Numbered from the stretch's first letter, positions 8,611 to 17,100 are shown. The stretch: 64,000 nt of DNA from Pseudomonas graminis (GCF_004364335.1 NZ_SOCR01000009.1:222198-286197); one strand, 5' to 3'. The notes: generated by a model not told the origin, from the letters alone. Numbers and translations: made by a program.

Positions 8611-9168
8611 TTACGGCATCAGCACCGAGTCGACCACGTGGATGACGCCGTTCGACTGCATCACGTCCGCGATGCTGACCGCGCTTTTACCGCCTTTGGC
8701 GTCCATCACCCACAGCTTGCCGTCATGGGGCATGACGGTGAGGGATTCGCCCTGTACGGTTTTCAGCATCACCTTGCCGCCGTTCATTTTGGCGTCCGCC
8801 ATCAATTGTTTGGCGGTGTGGGTACCGGCAACGACGTGATACGTCAGAATTTTGGTCAGGTCCGCTTTGTTCTCAGGCTTGACCAAGGTATCGACGGTAC
8901 CGGCCGGCAGTTTGGCGAAGGCTTCGTTGGTGGGAGCGAACACGGTGAACGGGCCTTTGCTGTTCAGTGTGTCCACGAGACCTGCGGCTTTGACCGCCGC
9001 CACCAGGGTCGTGTGGTCCTTGGAGTTGACGGCGTTCTCGACGATGGTCTTGGTCGGGTACATGGCGGCCCCACCGACCATGACGGTGTCGGCGGCAAAA
9101 CCAGGCGATGCAGCGAGGCAGAGGGCAGCGAAGGAGGCAGCGGCAATGCGTTTGGCAATGGTCAACAT
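8611..9168 (-). CDS. Exported fasciclin (FAS1) domain protein
   Basis: 185-aa secreted protein with one FAS1 domain, a fold used for adhesion or cell-surface contact. The signal peptide (MLTIAKRIAAASFAALCLAA, cleavage near GFA) is followed by the FAS1 body, including TVFAPTNEAFAKLP and the closing GVIHVVDSVLMP. The ATG at 9168 has an AGGAGAAG ribosome site; the longer frame upstream starts with non-signal sequence and was rejected. It sits directly behind an ECF/anti-sigma pair, the same neighbourhood as mycobacterial sigK-rskA with the fasciclin antigens MPT70/MPT83. Confidence 0.93.
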   Translation of the reverse strand: MLTIAKRIAAASFAALCLAASPGFAADTVMVGGAAMYPTKTIVENAVNSKDHTTLVAAVKAAGLVDTLNSKGPFTVFAPTNEAFAKLPAGTVDTLVKPENKADLTKILTYHVVAGTHTAKQLMADAKMNGGKVMLKTVQGESLTVMPHDGKLWVMDAKGGKSAVSIADVMQSNGVIHVVDSVLMP

Positions 9169-9212
9169 GGTACTTCTCCTAGATTCTTCGGTCCTTCGGA
9201 TGAAGGTGAGGG

Positions 9213-9242
9213 ATATACGGAGCAGCGGCCAGAACGGATGCA
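9213..9242 (-). promoter_or_regulatory. Putative ECF-type promoter of the fasciclin gene
   Basis: On the minus strand TGCATCC (9236-9242) is spaced 17 nt from GTATAT (9213-9218). It abuts the anti-sigma stop codon at 9243. It matches the element before the DUF3455 gene in both boxes and spacing. Confidence 0.55.
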
Positions 9243-9956
9243 TCACAGTGAAGATATTTTTCCCTGGGCGACGACCGGTCCGGTGGGCTGCCCGTTCGGA
9301 GACCCGTTCAACGGCTCAAGCGTGACCGCGAGCACTGCGCCGCTGGCGAGCAGGTCAGCCAGTTGCGGCGTTACGCTTAGCGTCGCCGAAGCATTGGCCG
9401 GCAGCACGCCAAGCGATCGGGGTTTGCCATCGGCGGCGATCACCCACGCCTCGGCACTCTTGCCCGGCCAGTCAGCGCGGCCCGTGTTGACGAACAGCAC
9501 GCTCCGGCTGCCCGGATTGATCGTCGCGGCAAACAGCGTAGTGCCGTCGCTCTGCTCAAGACGCGCCAACAATGCCGGCCCCGATATGGGCGCCGAACCA
9601 GGCTGCTGAAGAGTCAGCACCGAGGCCAGCAACCCGACGGCCAGCGCGGCTGTCGTCCACCGCCAGAGCCCGAGGTTGTTCCACCAGCCTGACGCCCGTG
9701 ACGGCGGATGACTGGACCCCGCAAACAACCGCTGCTCAATCCTGCGCCAGGTAGCCGCCGGAGGGCTGGACGCGGGCACTTGGCCGAGCCACTCGGCGAA
9801 CTGCGCCTGCCATTGCGCCACGGCGCGTTGATGACGAGCGTCCCGTGCGATCATCGCCTCCACCCGATCACGCTCTTCGCGGTCGAGCACGCCAAGCGCG
9901 TACTCCGCGATCAGCAGGTCCGGGGTCTCGTCGGGAGGCAGGGGATGCTCGTTCAT
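9243..9956 (-). CDS. RskA-type anti-sigma factor of ECF pair 2
   Basis: 237-aa membrane anti-sigma factor starting at the ATG at 9956, which overlaps the sigma stop by ATGA. The N-terminal domain has LIAEYALGVLDREER (about residues 15-29), then one transmembrane segment (about 97-115), then a periplasmic RskA-like domain ending with GSPNGQPTGPVV. That motif is shared with the anti-sigma of pair 1. The next gene downstream encodes the fasciclin protein, so release of the sigma factor probably induces that gene. Confidence 0.9.
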   Translation of the reverse strand: MNEHPLPPDETPDLLIAEYALGVLDREERDRVEAMIARDARHQRAVAQWQAQFAEWLGQVPASSPPAATWRRIEQRLFAGSSHPPSRASGWWNNLGLWRWTTAALAVGLLASVLTLQQPGSAPISGPALLARLEQSDGTTLFAATINPGSRSVLFVNTGRADWPGKSAEAWVIAADGKPRSLGVLPANASATLSVTPQLADLLASGAVLAVTLEPLNGSPNGQPTGPVVAQGKISSL

Positions 9957-10528
9957 AGGCCAAGGCACAAGCGCAGTCGAAGCAATCCGCGACGAATCCA
10001 GCTTTTCATCGTCCCCAGCGCAATGCCGTGGCGCTCGGCGAGCTCGGCATACGAGTAACCTTCGAAGAACGCGACGCGGATATAGCGTTGCTGCGCTTCT
10101 TCCAGGGTTTCCAGGCAGCGGTCCAACCGACTGCCCTGCTGCTCGCGCTCAAGGGAATCCGGGATAGGGTCCTGCGTGGATAGTTCGGGGAGGGTTTCGA
10201 GAGGGTCGTGAGGGCGACGGGCCCTGCGCCGGTCAATGGCTTTGTTGCGCGCCATGGTCGCCAGCCAGGTCATGGCGCTGGCCAGTTGCGGATCGAAGCG
10301 AGAGGCCTTCAGCCACGCCATGATGTACACCTCCTGCAGGACTTCTTCAGCCTCGGCCCGATTGCCGGAATAGTGCAGGCAGATCCCGAACAGCCTGGCC
10401 GACGTGGCGTGATACATCGCCTCGAACGCCAGCCGATCCCCTTTCCCGCAGGACTGCATCAGGACATTCAATGCCTCGGCGCTGGACTGAGCGTCAGTGG
10501 ATTGCGCTGCATTCGATCGAATGGTCAA
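9953..10528 (-). CDS. ECF sigma factor, SigK-like, pair 2
   Basis: 191-aa ECF sigma-70 factor. Region 2 (LFGICLHYSGNRAEAEEVLQEVYIMAW, about 45-72, and the following FDPQLASAMTWLATMARNKAIDRRR) and region 4 (YSYAELAERHGIALGTMKSWIRRGL) are intact. It is coupled to its anti-sigma gene by a 4-bp overlap. The set sigma - anti-sigma - fasciclin - DUF3455 reads as one regulon. I see no copy of the TGCATCC-N17-GTA motif before this gene, so autoregulation is not supported. Confidence 0.93.
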   Translation of the reverse strand: MTIRSNAAQSTDAQSSAEALNVLMQSCGKGDRLAFEAMYHATSARLFGICLHYSGNRAEAEEVLQEVYIMAWLKASRFDPQLASAMTWLATMARNKAIDRRRARRPHDPLETLPELSTQDPIPDSLEREQQGSRLDRCLETLEEAQQRYIRVAFFEGYSYAELAERHGIALGTMKSWIRRGLLRLRLCLGL

Positions 10529-10580
10529 GTGGCGAGGCCTTGAGAGGGACTGCGGCCACTCTAGCGGTGCTGCTGAGAGA

Positions 10581-10863
10581 AGATCAAGAGCGTCTGCCTG
10601 GGGGCAGACCGTTTCGCCTTCGGCGAGTTACTTGGAAAAGCACCCCAAGTAACCAAGGGTGCCTGCTCTCGGTTGGGCCCTTCGTTCCTCAGGGTTCCTT
10701 CACTCCGGTCTCGCTCCGTGGAGCCCGCTGCCATCCGCCATCCATGGCGGGGGGCAGCTCTCGCCGCATCCATGCGGCTCGGCCCACTGCGCGTCGTCTG
10801 CGTTCGGCCTGCACCCAAGTCGCGTTTTGTGGTGCCTGGACTACCGCGTAGAAGATCAAAAGC
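10581..10863 (+). repeat. Structured ~280-bp repeat, copy 2
   Basis: Same element as at 5931. The nested stem is changed on both sides: outer GCTGCC (10727-10732) with GGCAGC (10753-10758), inner CCGCCAT (10735-10741) with ATGGCGG (10744-10750), versus GCGCCG/CGGCGC and GGACAT/ATGTCC in other copies. Pairing is kept although the sequence differs. It faces copy 3 across a REP core, forming a large inverted arrangement between the ECF genes and flhB. Confidence 0.85.
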
Positions 10864-10882
10864 AGAAGCAGAGGCAGAAGCT

Positions 10883-11127
10883 TCCCGGCTAAAGCCGGTC
10901 CTAGGGGGTGCGCGGTGTGTCAGTTGATCCTTTCCACGCTCCGCGAGGGATCGATCAGTAAAACCGGTCCCACTGGGTGAACGCGATTTAACCGTAGGAG
11001 CCGGCTCGCTGGCGAATGCAGGTTGCCAGCCGACGTCTGCATATCTGACCCACAGCGTTCGCCAGCAAGCCGGCTCCTACAGTGTGGACTGCATACAGTC
11101 AGTAGGACCGGCTTCAGCCGGGAAGCT
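10883..11127. repeat. REP core between structured repeats 2 and 3
   Basis: Contains a CCGGCTAAAGCCGG REP (10884-10902), a REP pair of the TAGGAGCCGGCTTGCTGGCGA type in inverted orientation (10994-11019 and 11055-11080), and an ACCGGCTTCAGCCGG REP (11107-11121). No gene is visible here. Confidence 0.8.
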
Positions 11128-11142
11128 TTTGATCTGCGCAGC

Positions 11143-11422
11143 GCTTTTGATCTTCGTACACAAAAAGTCCAGTCACCGCCAATCGCGACTTGGGTGCAGG
11201 CTGAACGCAGGTCTTGCGCAGTGGGCCGAGCCGCATGGATGCGGCGAGAGCGCCGTCAGGACAGGGATGTCCGTTCGGCGCGGGCCCACGGAGCGAGACC
11301 GGAGTGAAGGAACCCGACGAAGTCGGGCCCAACCAGGAGCAAGCACCCTTGGTTACTTGGGGTGCTTTTCCAAGTAACTCGCCGAAGGCGAAACAGTCTG
11401 CCCCCAGGCAGACGCTCTTGAT
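11143..11422 (-). repeat. Structured ~280-bp repeat, copy 3 (inverted)
   Basis: Element in opposite orientation to copy 2. Read on the minus strand it shows GTCTGCC/GGCAGAC, TTACTTGG/CCAAGTAA, AGCACCC/GGGTGCT, GCGCCG/CGGCGC around GGACA/TGTCC, and GCCGCAT/ATGCGGC. It ends 30 bp from the flhB stop codon. A ~97-codon open frame across it also appears in copy 1 and is most likely a by-product of the repeat. Confidence 0.85.
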
Positions 11423-11452
11423 CCTGATCTTGATCTCAACGAACTAGAAGCC

Positions 11453-12592
11453 CTACGAATCCCGCCTCAAATCCGGCGGAATCGGCAAATTATCCCTCAG
11501 CGGATCAGGCCGCTTCCCACGCCCCGCCCGATACTGCCGAATTTGATACACATACGCCAACACCTGCGCCACCGCCAGATACAGCCCCGCCGGAATCTCC
11601 TGATCCAACTCCGTGCTGTAATAAATCGACCGCGCCAGCGCCGGCGACTGCAACAACAAAATCTCATGCTGCGCCGCAATCTCCCGAATCTTCAGCGCCA
11701 TGAAATCACTGCCCTTGGCCAACAGAATCGGCGCCCCGCCCCGCTCCGCGTCATACTTCAACGCCACCGCATAATGCGTCGGGTTCGTGATAATCACATC
11801 CGCCTCGGGAATCGCCGCCATCATCCGCCGCTGCGACATATCCCGCTGCAACTGACGAATCCGCTGCTTGACCTCCGGCCGCCCCTCACTGTCCTTGTGC
11901 TCATCGCGCACCTCCTGCTTGGTCATCAGCAGCTTCTTGTGGGACTCCCACAACTGCACCGGCACATCGATCGCCGCGATGATCAAAAGACCCAGCGCCA
12001 TCCACAGCGTGCTCCACCCCACCAACTGCAAACTGTGCACCACCGCCATTTCCAGCGGCTCATGGGCGATGGACACCAGGTCGCCCTTGTCCTTCATCAG
12101 CACCACCAGCGCCACCGCCAGCACAATCAAAAACTTGGCCAGCGACTTCAACAGCTCGATCAGCGCCTTGGGCGAGAACATCCGCTTGATGCCGGCGGCC
12201 GGGTTCATGCGGCTGAACTTGGGGGCCAGGGAGCCTGCGGCAAACAGCCAGCCGCCGAGGGAAATGGGGCCGACGAACGCCGCCACGGTCAACGCCAGCA
12301 GAATCGGCTGCACCGACAGCAACGCCGCCTTGCCCGAAGCCATCAGCATGATCGCCATGCTGCGCTCGTCGAGAATCGCCTCACGGGTGATGGTGAAATT
12401 GTCGCGCATCAACTGCATCATCATTTCCGCCATGGAACCGCCGAACGCCAGCAGCCCCGCAGCCCCGACAATCATCACCACAACCGTGTTCAGCTCCTTG
12501 GAGCGGGCGATCTCGCCCTTCTCCCGGGCGTCGCGTTTGCGTTTGTCCGTGGGGTCTTCTGTCTTGTCCTGACCACTCTCGCTTTCGGCCAT
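11453..12592 (-). CDS. flhB: Flagellar export gate and specificity-switch protein FlhB
   Basis: Inner-membrane export-gate component that autocleaves to switch substrate from rod/hook to filament type when signalled by FliK. 379 aa: charged N-terminus (DKTEDPTDKRKRDAREKG), four hydrophobic segments (about 35-55, 88-110, 148-168, 188-210), then a cytoplasmic domain with the autocleavage motif NPTH at 270-273. Length and motif are normal. It follows fliR with a 1-bp gap and ends the fliK/fliL-flhB run. Confidence 0.97.
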   Translation of the reverse strand: MAESESGQDKTEDPTDKRKRDAREKGEIARSKELNTVVVMIVGAAGLLAFGGSMAEMMMQLMRDNFTITREAILDERSMAIMLMASGKAALLSVQPILLALTVAAFVGPISLGGWLFAAGSLAPKFSRMNPAAGIKRMFSPKALIELLKSLAKFLIVLAVALVVLMKDKGDLVSIAHEPLEMAVVHSLQLVGWSTLWMALGLLIIAAIDVPVQLWESHKKLLMTKQEVRDEHKDSEGRPEVKQRIRQLQRDMSQRRMMAAIPEADVIITNPTHYAVALKYDAERGGAPILLAKGSDFMALKIREIAAQHEILLLQSPALARSIYYSTELDQEIPAGLYLAVAQVLAYVYQIRQYRAGRGKRPDPLRDNLPIPPDLRRDS

Positions 12593-12593
12593 G

Positions 12594-13379
12594 TCAGCGC
12601 GCCTTGACCAGGTCTCTGAGCAACTGCAAGGCGTCGACCGCCAGCGGTTGGTATTGATTGAGAATGTCGCCGAGGGTGATCCACAGAATCACCATGCCCA
12701 GCACCAGCGTCAGCGGAAAACCGATGGAGAAGATGTTCAGCTGCGGCGCCGCCCGGGTCATCACGCCCATGGCGATGTTGACCACCAGCAGCGCGGCGAC
12801 GGCCGGCAGCACCAGCACCAGCGCCGCGCCGAGCACCCAGCCCAGACGCATCACCAACAACCAGATGTCAGCGGTACCAAGGCCCTGCCCCACCGGCAAG
12901 GTGGTGAAACTTTCAATGAGGATTTCGAACACCACCAGGTGGGCGTTCATGGCGAGGAACAGCAGGGTCACAAGCATGGTGAAGAACTGCCCGACCGTCG
13001 CGATCGATACGCCGTTGACCGGGTCGACCATGGACGCGAAGCCCATGCCCATCTGAATCCCGATGATCTGTCCGGCGATCACGAACGCCTGGAAAAACAG
13101 CTGCAGCGACAGGCCGAGCCCGGCGCCAATGATGATCTGCTGCGCGATCAGCAGCAGACCGCTGAGGTCGAGGGCACTCACGGCGGGCATCGGTGGCAGG
13201 CTTGGCGCAACCACGACGGTGATCGCCAGCGCCAGATAAAGCCGCACGCGCTTGGGCACCAGCGCGGTCCCGATCATCGGCATGGTCATTAGCAGGGCGC
13301 CGATGCGAAACAGCGGCAGCATGAACGCCGCCACCCAGGTGCTGATCTGCGTGTCGGTCAACGCCAGCAAAGGTTGCAT
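12594..13379 (-). CDS. fliR: Flagellar export apparatus protein FliR
   Basis: Integral-membrane subunit of the FliP/FliQ/FliR export gate. 261 aa, strongly hydrophobic, with the FliR-family stretches WVAAFMLPLFRIGALLMTMP near the N-terminus and GMGFASMVDPVNG around residues 115-130. It lies between fliQ and flhB with minimal spacing, in the conserved fliPQR-flhB order. Confidence 0.96.
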   Translation of the reverse strand: MQPLLALTDTQISTWVAAFMLPLFRIGALLMTMPMIGTALVPKRVRLYLALAITVVVAPSLPPMPAVSALDLSGLLLIAQQIIIGAGLGLSLQLFFQAFVIAGQIIGIQMGMGFASMVDPVNGVSIATVGQFFTMLVTLLFLAMNAHLVVFEILIESFTTLPVGQGLGTADIWLLVMRLGWVLGAALVLVLPAVAALLVVNIAMGVMTRAAPQLNIFSIGFPLTLVLGMVILWITLGDILNQYQPLAVDALQLLRDLVKAR

Positions 13380-13386
13380 CGAGGGG

Positions 13387-13656
13387 TCAGCCGATCACTT
13401 GGGGAATGCTGGTGTACAGATTGGTGATGTACTCCATGAAGGTGCGCACCATCCACGGCCCGACCACGATCAGCGTGACCAGCATGACCAGCAGGCGTGG
13501 CAGGAAGCTCAGGGTCTGTTCGTTGATCTGCGTCGCGGCCTGGAACATCGAGACGATCAGGCCGACGATCAGGCTCGGCACCACCAGAATGGCGACCATG
13601 GTCGTGGTCAGCCACAGCGCTTCGCGAAACAGGTCGACAGCTACTTCCGGGGTCAT
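13387..13656 (-). CDS. fliQ: Flagellar export apparatus protein FliQ
   Basis: Small export-gate subunit with two transmembrane helices. 89 aa starting MTPEVAVDLFREALW at 13656, the standard FliQ N-terminus and length; a frame opening three codons upstream is less likely. Hydrophobic segments lie at about 15-38 and 50-72. It is placed between fliP and fliR. Confidence 0.96.
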   Translation of the reverse strand: MTPEVAVDLFREALWLTTTMVAILVVPSLIVGLIVSMFQAATQINEQTLSFLPRLLVMLVTLIVVGPWMVRTFMEYITNLYTSIPQVIG

Positions 13657-13681
13657 GCTGCGCACTCCACATCAGACGAAT

Positions 13682-14425
13682 TCATACGCCACCAAAACTG
13701 CCGGCCAGGGTGCCGATGATCAGCGCCCAGCCATCCACCAGCACGAACAGCATGATTTTGAATGGCAGGGAAATAATCAGCGGCGACAGCATCATCATGC
13801 CCATGGCCATCAGAATGCTCGCCACCACCAGGTCGATGATCAGGAACGGGATGAAGATCATGAAGCCGATCTGGAACGCCGTTTTCAATTCGGAGGTGAC
13901 GAACGCAGGCACCAGAATCGTCAGCGGCGCTGCATCAGGCGTCGGAATGTCGGTGCGCTTGGACAGGCGCATGAACAGCTCAAGGTCGCTGGAGCGGGTC
14001 TGCGCCAGCATGAAATCCTTGATCGGCACTTCGGCCTTGGCCACGGCGTCCTGGGCGGTGAGCTTCTCCGCCAGGTAGGGCTGCAAGGCGTCGGTGTTCA
14101 CCCGGTCGAACACCGGGGCCATGATGAACATCGTCAGGAACAGCGCCATGCCGGTGAGGATCTGGTTGGACGGCGTCTGTTGCAGGCCGAGGGCCTGACG
14201 CAGGATCGAGAAGACGATGATGATCCGCGTGAAACTGGTCATCAACATGACGAATGCCGGAATGAAGCTCAGCGCCGTCATGATCAACAGGATCTGCAGG
14301 TTGACCGAGTATTCCTGCTGACCGTTGGCGCCGGTGCCCAGCGTAATGGCCGGGATCGACAACGGATCGGCGCCGAACGCCAGCGGCGCCGCAAGCAACA
14401 GCAGCAGCGTCAAAACAATGCGCAT
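13682..14425 (-). CDS. fliP: Flagellar export apparatus protein FliP
   Basis: Core export-gate protein, forming the pore with FliQ and FliR. 247 aa with a cleavable signal peptide (MRIVLTLLLLLAAPLAFG, about 18 residues) and the conserved SFTRIIIVFSILRQALGLQQTPSNQIL region (about 65-90). The C-terminal hydrophobic segments include LMAMGMMMLSP. Its ATG overlaps the fliO stop (TGATG), so translation is coupled. Confidence 0.97.
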   Translation of the reverse strand: MRIVLTLLLLLAAPLAFGADPLSIPAITLGTGANGQQEYSVNLQILLIMTALSFIPAFVMLMTSFTRIIIVFSILRQALGLQQTPSNQILTGMALFLTMFIMAPVFDRVNTDALQPYLAEKLTAQDAVAKAEVPIKDFMLAQTRSSDLELFMRLSKRTDIPTPDAAPLTILVPAFVTSELKTAFQIGFMIFIPFLIIDLVVASILMAMGMMMLSPLIISLPFKIMLFVLVDGWALIIGTLAGSFGGV

Positions 14426-15027
14426 CAGTTCGCGTCCTTCTGATCCGTAGTTCGTGTCGCGCCCGTCGTGCCCGGCGTACTTGCTTTTTTCCCTGCACCA
14501 CCGAACACGTTCTTGCCCGTGCGCGGCCCGGCCGTGCCCTTGTTGCCCAGCGCTTCAAGCAAGCGTTTTGCGAATTCCGGCTGCGCGTTTTGCGCCTCTG
14601 GAACCTCGACCGGCTCGTTCATCACGTGCAGCGCGGTGATGCTGCCGGGCGAGACGCCAAGCAAGACCTGTTCGTTGCCGACCTGCACCAGCACCAGCCG
14701 ATCGCGAGTCCCCAAAGCGCGGGAGCCCACCAGCTTGATCACCTGATTACCGGCCGGGCCCGCGCGCTGCACCCGGCGCATCAGCCAGGCCAGCACGAAG
14801 ATCAGCCCGATCACCAGCAGCAGACCGAGCACCAGTTGCAGCAACTGACCGGCCATCCCGCCATTGAGCGAACCGGCCACCGGCGCGGCGACTGCCGGTG
14901 CCGTCGTTGCAGCCGTCGTCGCCGTCGTTGCAGCAGGCGCGACGGGCGACGCCGGATCGGCCGCCATCACCGTCCAGGACAACGCCAGCAGCGGCAGGCT
15001 CCACAGGGTTCTGATCACGCCGCGCAC
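14425..15027 (-). CDS. fliO: Flagellar biosynthesis protein FliO
   Basis: Accessory membrane protein that helps assemble the FliP ring. 200 aa: hydrophobic leader (LWSLPLLALSWTVMA), Ala/Thr-rich linker, a single transmembrane helix (about 65-87, LVLGLLLVIGLIFVLAWLMRR) and a FliO cytoplasmic domain (QVIKLVGSRALGTRDRLVLVQV). The start is a GTG directly after the fliN stop (TAAGTG); a GTG three codons further in is an alternative. The C-terminal tail is long and low-complexity. Confidence 0.93.
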   Translation of the reverse strand: MRGVIRTLWSLPLLALSWTVMAADPASPVAPAATTATTAATTAPAVAAPVAGSLNGGMAGQLLQLVLGLLLVIGLIFVLAWLMRRVQRAGPAGNQVIKLVGSRALGTRDRLVLVQVGNEQVLLGVSPGSITALHVMNEPVEVPEAQNAQPEFAKRLLEALGNKGTAGPRTGKNVFGGAGKKASTPGTTGATRTTDQKDAN

Positions 15028-15486
15028 TTAACGCAGCTTCTTGATACGTTCGCTCGGGCTGATCACGTCGGTCAGACGGATGCCGAACTTTTCGTTGACC
15101 ACCACCACTTCGCCGTGGGCGATCAGGGTGCCGTTGACCAGCACGTCCAGCGGCTCGCCGGCCAGACGGTCCAGCTCGATCACCGAGCCCTGGTTGAGCT
15201 GCAGCAGGTTGCGGATGTTGATGTCGGTGCTGCCCACTTCCATGGAAATCGACACCGGGATATCCAGGATCACGTCCAGGTTCGGGCCGTCCAGGGTGAC
15301 CGCGCCATTGTTTTTCGGCACGCCGCCAAACTCTTCCATCGACATGCGGTTGGCCGAGTTGCCGGCGTCGGCGGCCAGTAGCGCGTCGATGTCCGCTTGC
15401 CCGTCCCCGGATTCACCCAGTGCAGCAGCCCACTCGTCGGCCAGAGCCTGGTCGTCTGCGGAAGTCATATCGTTGTCATTAGCCAT
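15028..15486 (-). CDS. fliN: Flagellar motor switch protein FliN
   Basis: C-ring protein that binds CheY-P and export components. 152 aa, with an acidic N-terminal extension of about 65 residues and the SpoA/FliN C-terminal domain (PVSISMEVGSTDINIRNLLQLNQGSVIELDRLAGEPLDVLVNG). It lies between fliM (61-bp gap) and fliO. Confidence 0.97.
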   Translation of the reverse strand: MANDNDMTSADDQALADEWAAALGESGDGQADIDALLAADAGNSANRMSMEEFGGVPKNNGAVTLDGPNLDVILDIPVSISMEVGSTDINIRNLLQLNQGSVIELDRLAGEPLDVLVNGTLIAHGEVVVVNEKFGIRLTDVISPSERIKKLR

Positions 15487-15547
15487 GGTTGTCCTCGGGG
15501 AACATTGATTCGTTTACGCAGCACATTCGTTTTGCCGGCGACGGTGG

Positions 15548-16516
15548 TCAGCGGCGTTCTATGGGTTCGACGACTTGCAGGGCCAGGTTGCCCTTGTGCG
15601 AACCCAGTTTGACCTTGAAGGACGGCACGCCGTTGGCGCGCATGACCAGGTGTTCCGGCAGGTCGACCGGGATCACGTCGCCCGGCTGCATGTGCAGGAT
15701 GTCGCGCAGCTTGAGCTGACGCGTAGCGACCGCGACGCGCAACGGCACCGAGACGTCGAGCACGTCCTGCTTGAGGGCGTTGACCCAGCGTTCGTCCTGA
15801 TCGTCGACATCCGACTGGAAACCGGCGTCGAGCATTTCGCGTACCGGCTCGATCATCGAATACGGCATGGTCACGTGAAGATCGCCGCCACCGCCGTCCA
15901 GTTCGATATGGAAGGTGGAGACCACGATGGCTTCGCTCGGGCCGACGATGTTAGCCATGGCCGGGTTCACTTCCGAGTTGATGTACTCGAAGTTGACTTC
16001 CATGATCGCCTGCCAGGCTTCCTTCAAATCAATGAAGGCCTGATCCAGCACGATGCGCACCACGCGCAGTTCGGTCGGGGTGAATTCACGCCCTTCAATC
16101 TTGGCGTGACGGCCGTCGCCGCCAAAGAAGTTGTCCACCAGCTTGAACACCAGCTTGGCGTCGAGGATGAACAGCGCGGTGCCGCGCAGGGGCTTGATCT
16201 TGACCAGATTGAGACTGGTCGGCACGTACAGCGAGTGCACGTACTCGCCGAACTTCATCACCTGCACCCCGCCCACGGCCACGTCGGCGGAGCGGCGCAG
16301 CAGGTTGAACATGCTGATGCGGGTGTAGCGGGCGAAACGCTCGTTGATCATTTCCAGGGTCGGCATGCGTCCACGAACGATGCGATCCTGACTGGTGAGG
16401 TCATAACTCTTTACGCTGCCAGGCTCGGCAACACTATCGGTCTGTACCAGACCGTCGTCGACGCCATGCAGCAGCGCGTCGATCTCATCCTGGGACAGCA
16501 GGTCTTGCACGGCCAT
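15548..16516 (-). CDS. fliM: Flagellar motor switch protein FliM
   Basis: C-ring protein whose N-terminus binds CheY-P. 322 aa beginning with the conserved CheY-binding motif (DLLSQDEIDALL, residues 4-15), followed by the CheC-like middle domain (about 45-230) and a SpoA C-terminal domain (about 245-315). Nine bases separate it from fliL. Confidence 0.98.
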   Translation of the reverse strand: MAVQDLLSQDEIDALLHGVDDGLVQTDSVAEPGSVKSYDLTSQDRIVRGRMPTLEMINERFARYTRISMFNLLRRSADVAVGGVQVMKFGEYVHSLYVPTSLNLVKIKPLRGTALFILDAKLVFKLVDNFFGGDGRHAKIEGREFTPTELRVVRIVLDQAFIDLKEAWQAIMEVNFEYINSEVNPAMANIVGPSEAIVVSTFHIELDGGGGDLHVTMPYSMIEPVREMLDAGFQSDVDDQDERWVNALKQDVLDVSVPLRVAVATRQLKLRDILHMQPGDVIPVDLPEHLVMRANGVPSFKVKLGSHKGNLALQVVEPIERR

Positions 16517-16525
16517 GTCGTGGTC

Positions 16526-17032
16526 CTACTGCAGTACGTAGTTAGTGAAAAGTACCTGTTCGATCACGCTCTTGCTCAGCTCTTTCTGGCCCACTTCCTG
16601 GACCACGGCTGCAGCCTTCTGGCGCAGCATTTCCATACCCACCGGCGTTGCGATGGTATCGAATGGCTGACCGGAGAACATCATCACCAGGTTATTACGG
16701 ATGACCGGCATGTGCGCTTTCAACGCTTCGAGGTCGGCCTTGTCACGGGCCAGCAAGGTGATGCTCACCTGCATGTAGCGCTGACGGCCGTTGACGTTGT
16801 AGTTGACGACGAAGGGCGGCGTCAGCGGTTCGAAGATCGCCTCTTTTTTGGCATTCGCCGCTTCCGCAATGGCGGCTGCATCGGGCTTGCTCTCGGCCTT
16901 GTGCATGATGAACCAGGTCGCGCCTACCGACACACCTATGGCCAGCAGCAGCCCCACCACAATGAGGATGATGACCTTTAACTTGCCCTTTTTCGCAGGG
17001 TCCGCCACTGCTGCGTCGTCACTCTTCGCCAT
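16526..17032 (-). CDS. fliL: Flagellar basal body-associated protein FliL
   Basis: Inner-membrane protein that supports stator function around the motor. 168 aa: short cytoplasmic N-terminus, one transmembrane helix (about 18-40, KVIILIVVGLLLAIGVSVGATW) and a periplasmic stomatin-like domain ending FTNYVLQ. A near-consensus sigma54 site lies 52-68 bp upstream, making fliL the first gene of fliLMNOPQR-flhB. Confidence 0.96.
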   Translation of the reverse strand: MAKSDDAAVADPAKKGKLKVIILIVVGLLLAIGVSVGATWFIMHKAESKPDAAAIAEAANAKKEAIFEPLTPPFVVNYNVNGRQRYMQVSITLLARDKADLEALKAHMPVIRNNLVMMFSGQPFDTIATPVGMEMLRQKAAAVVQEVGQKELSKSVIEQVLFTNYVLQ

Positions 17033-17083
17033 GCCAATAATCCGTCACTATCCAAGGGGTTCGGTGTTGCGTGACAGAGGAAG

Positions 17084-17100
17084 AGCAAGGGTTGTGCCAG
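17084..17100 (-). promoter_or_regulatory. Sigma54 promoter of fliL-flhB
   Basis: The minus strand reads TGGCACAACCCTTGCT, an almost perfect match to TGGCACG-N4-TTGCW with GG (17097-17098) and GC (17085-17086) ten bases apart. Confidence 0.9.
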
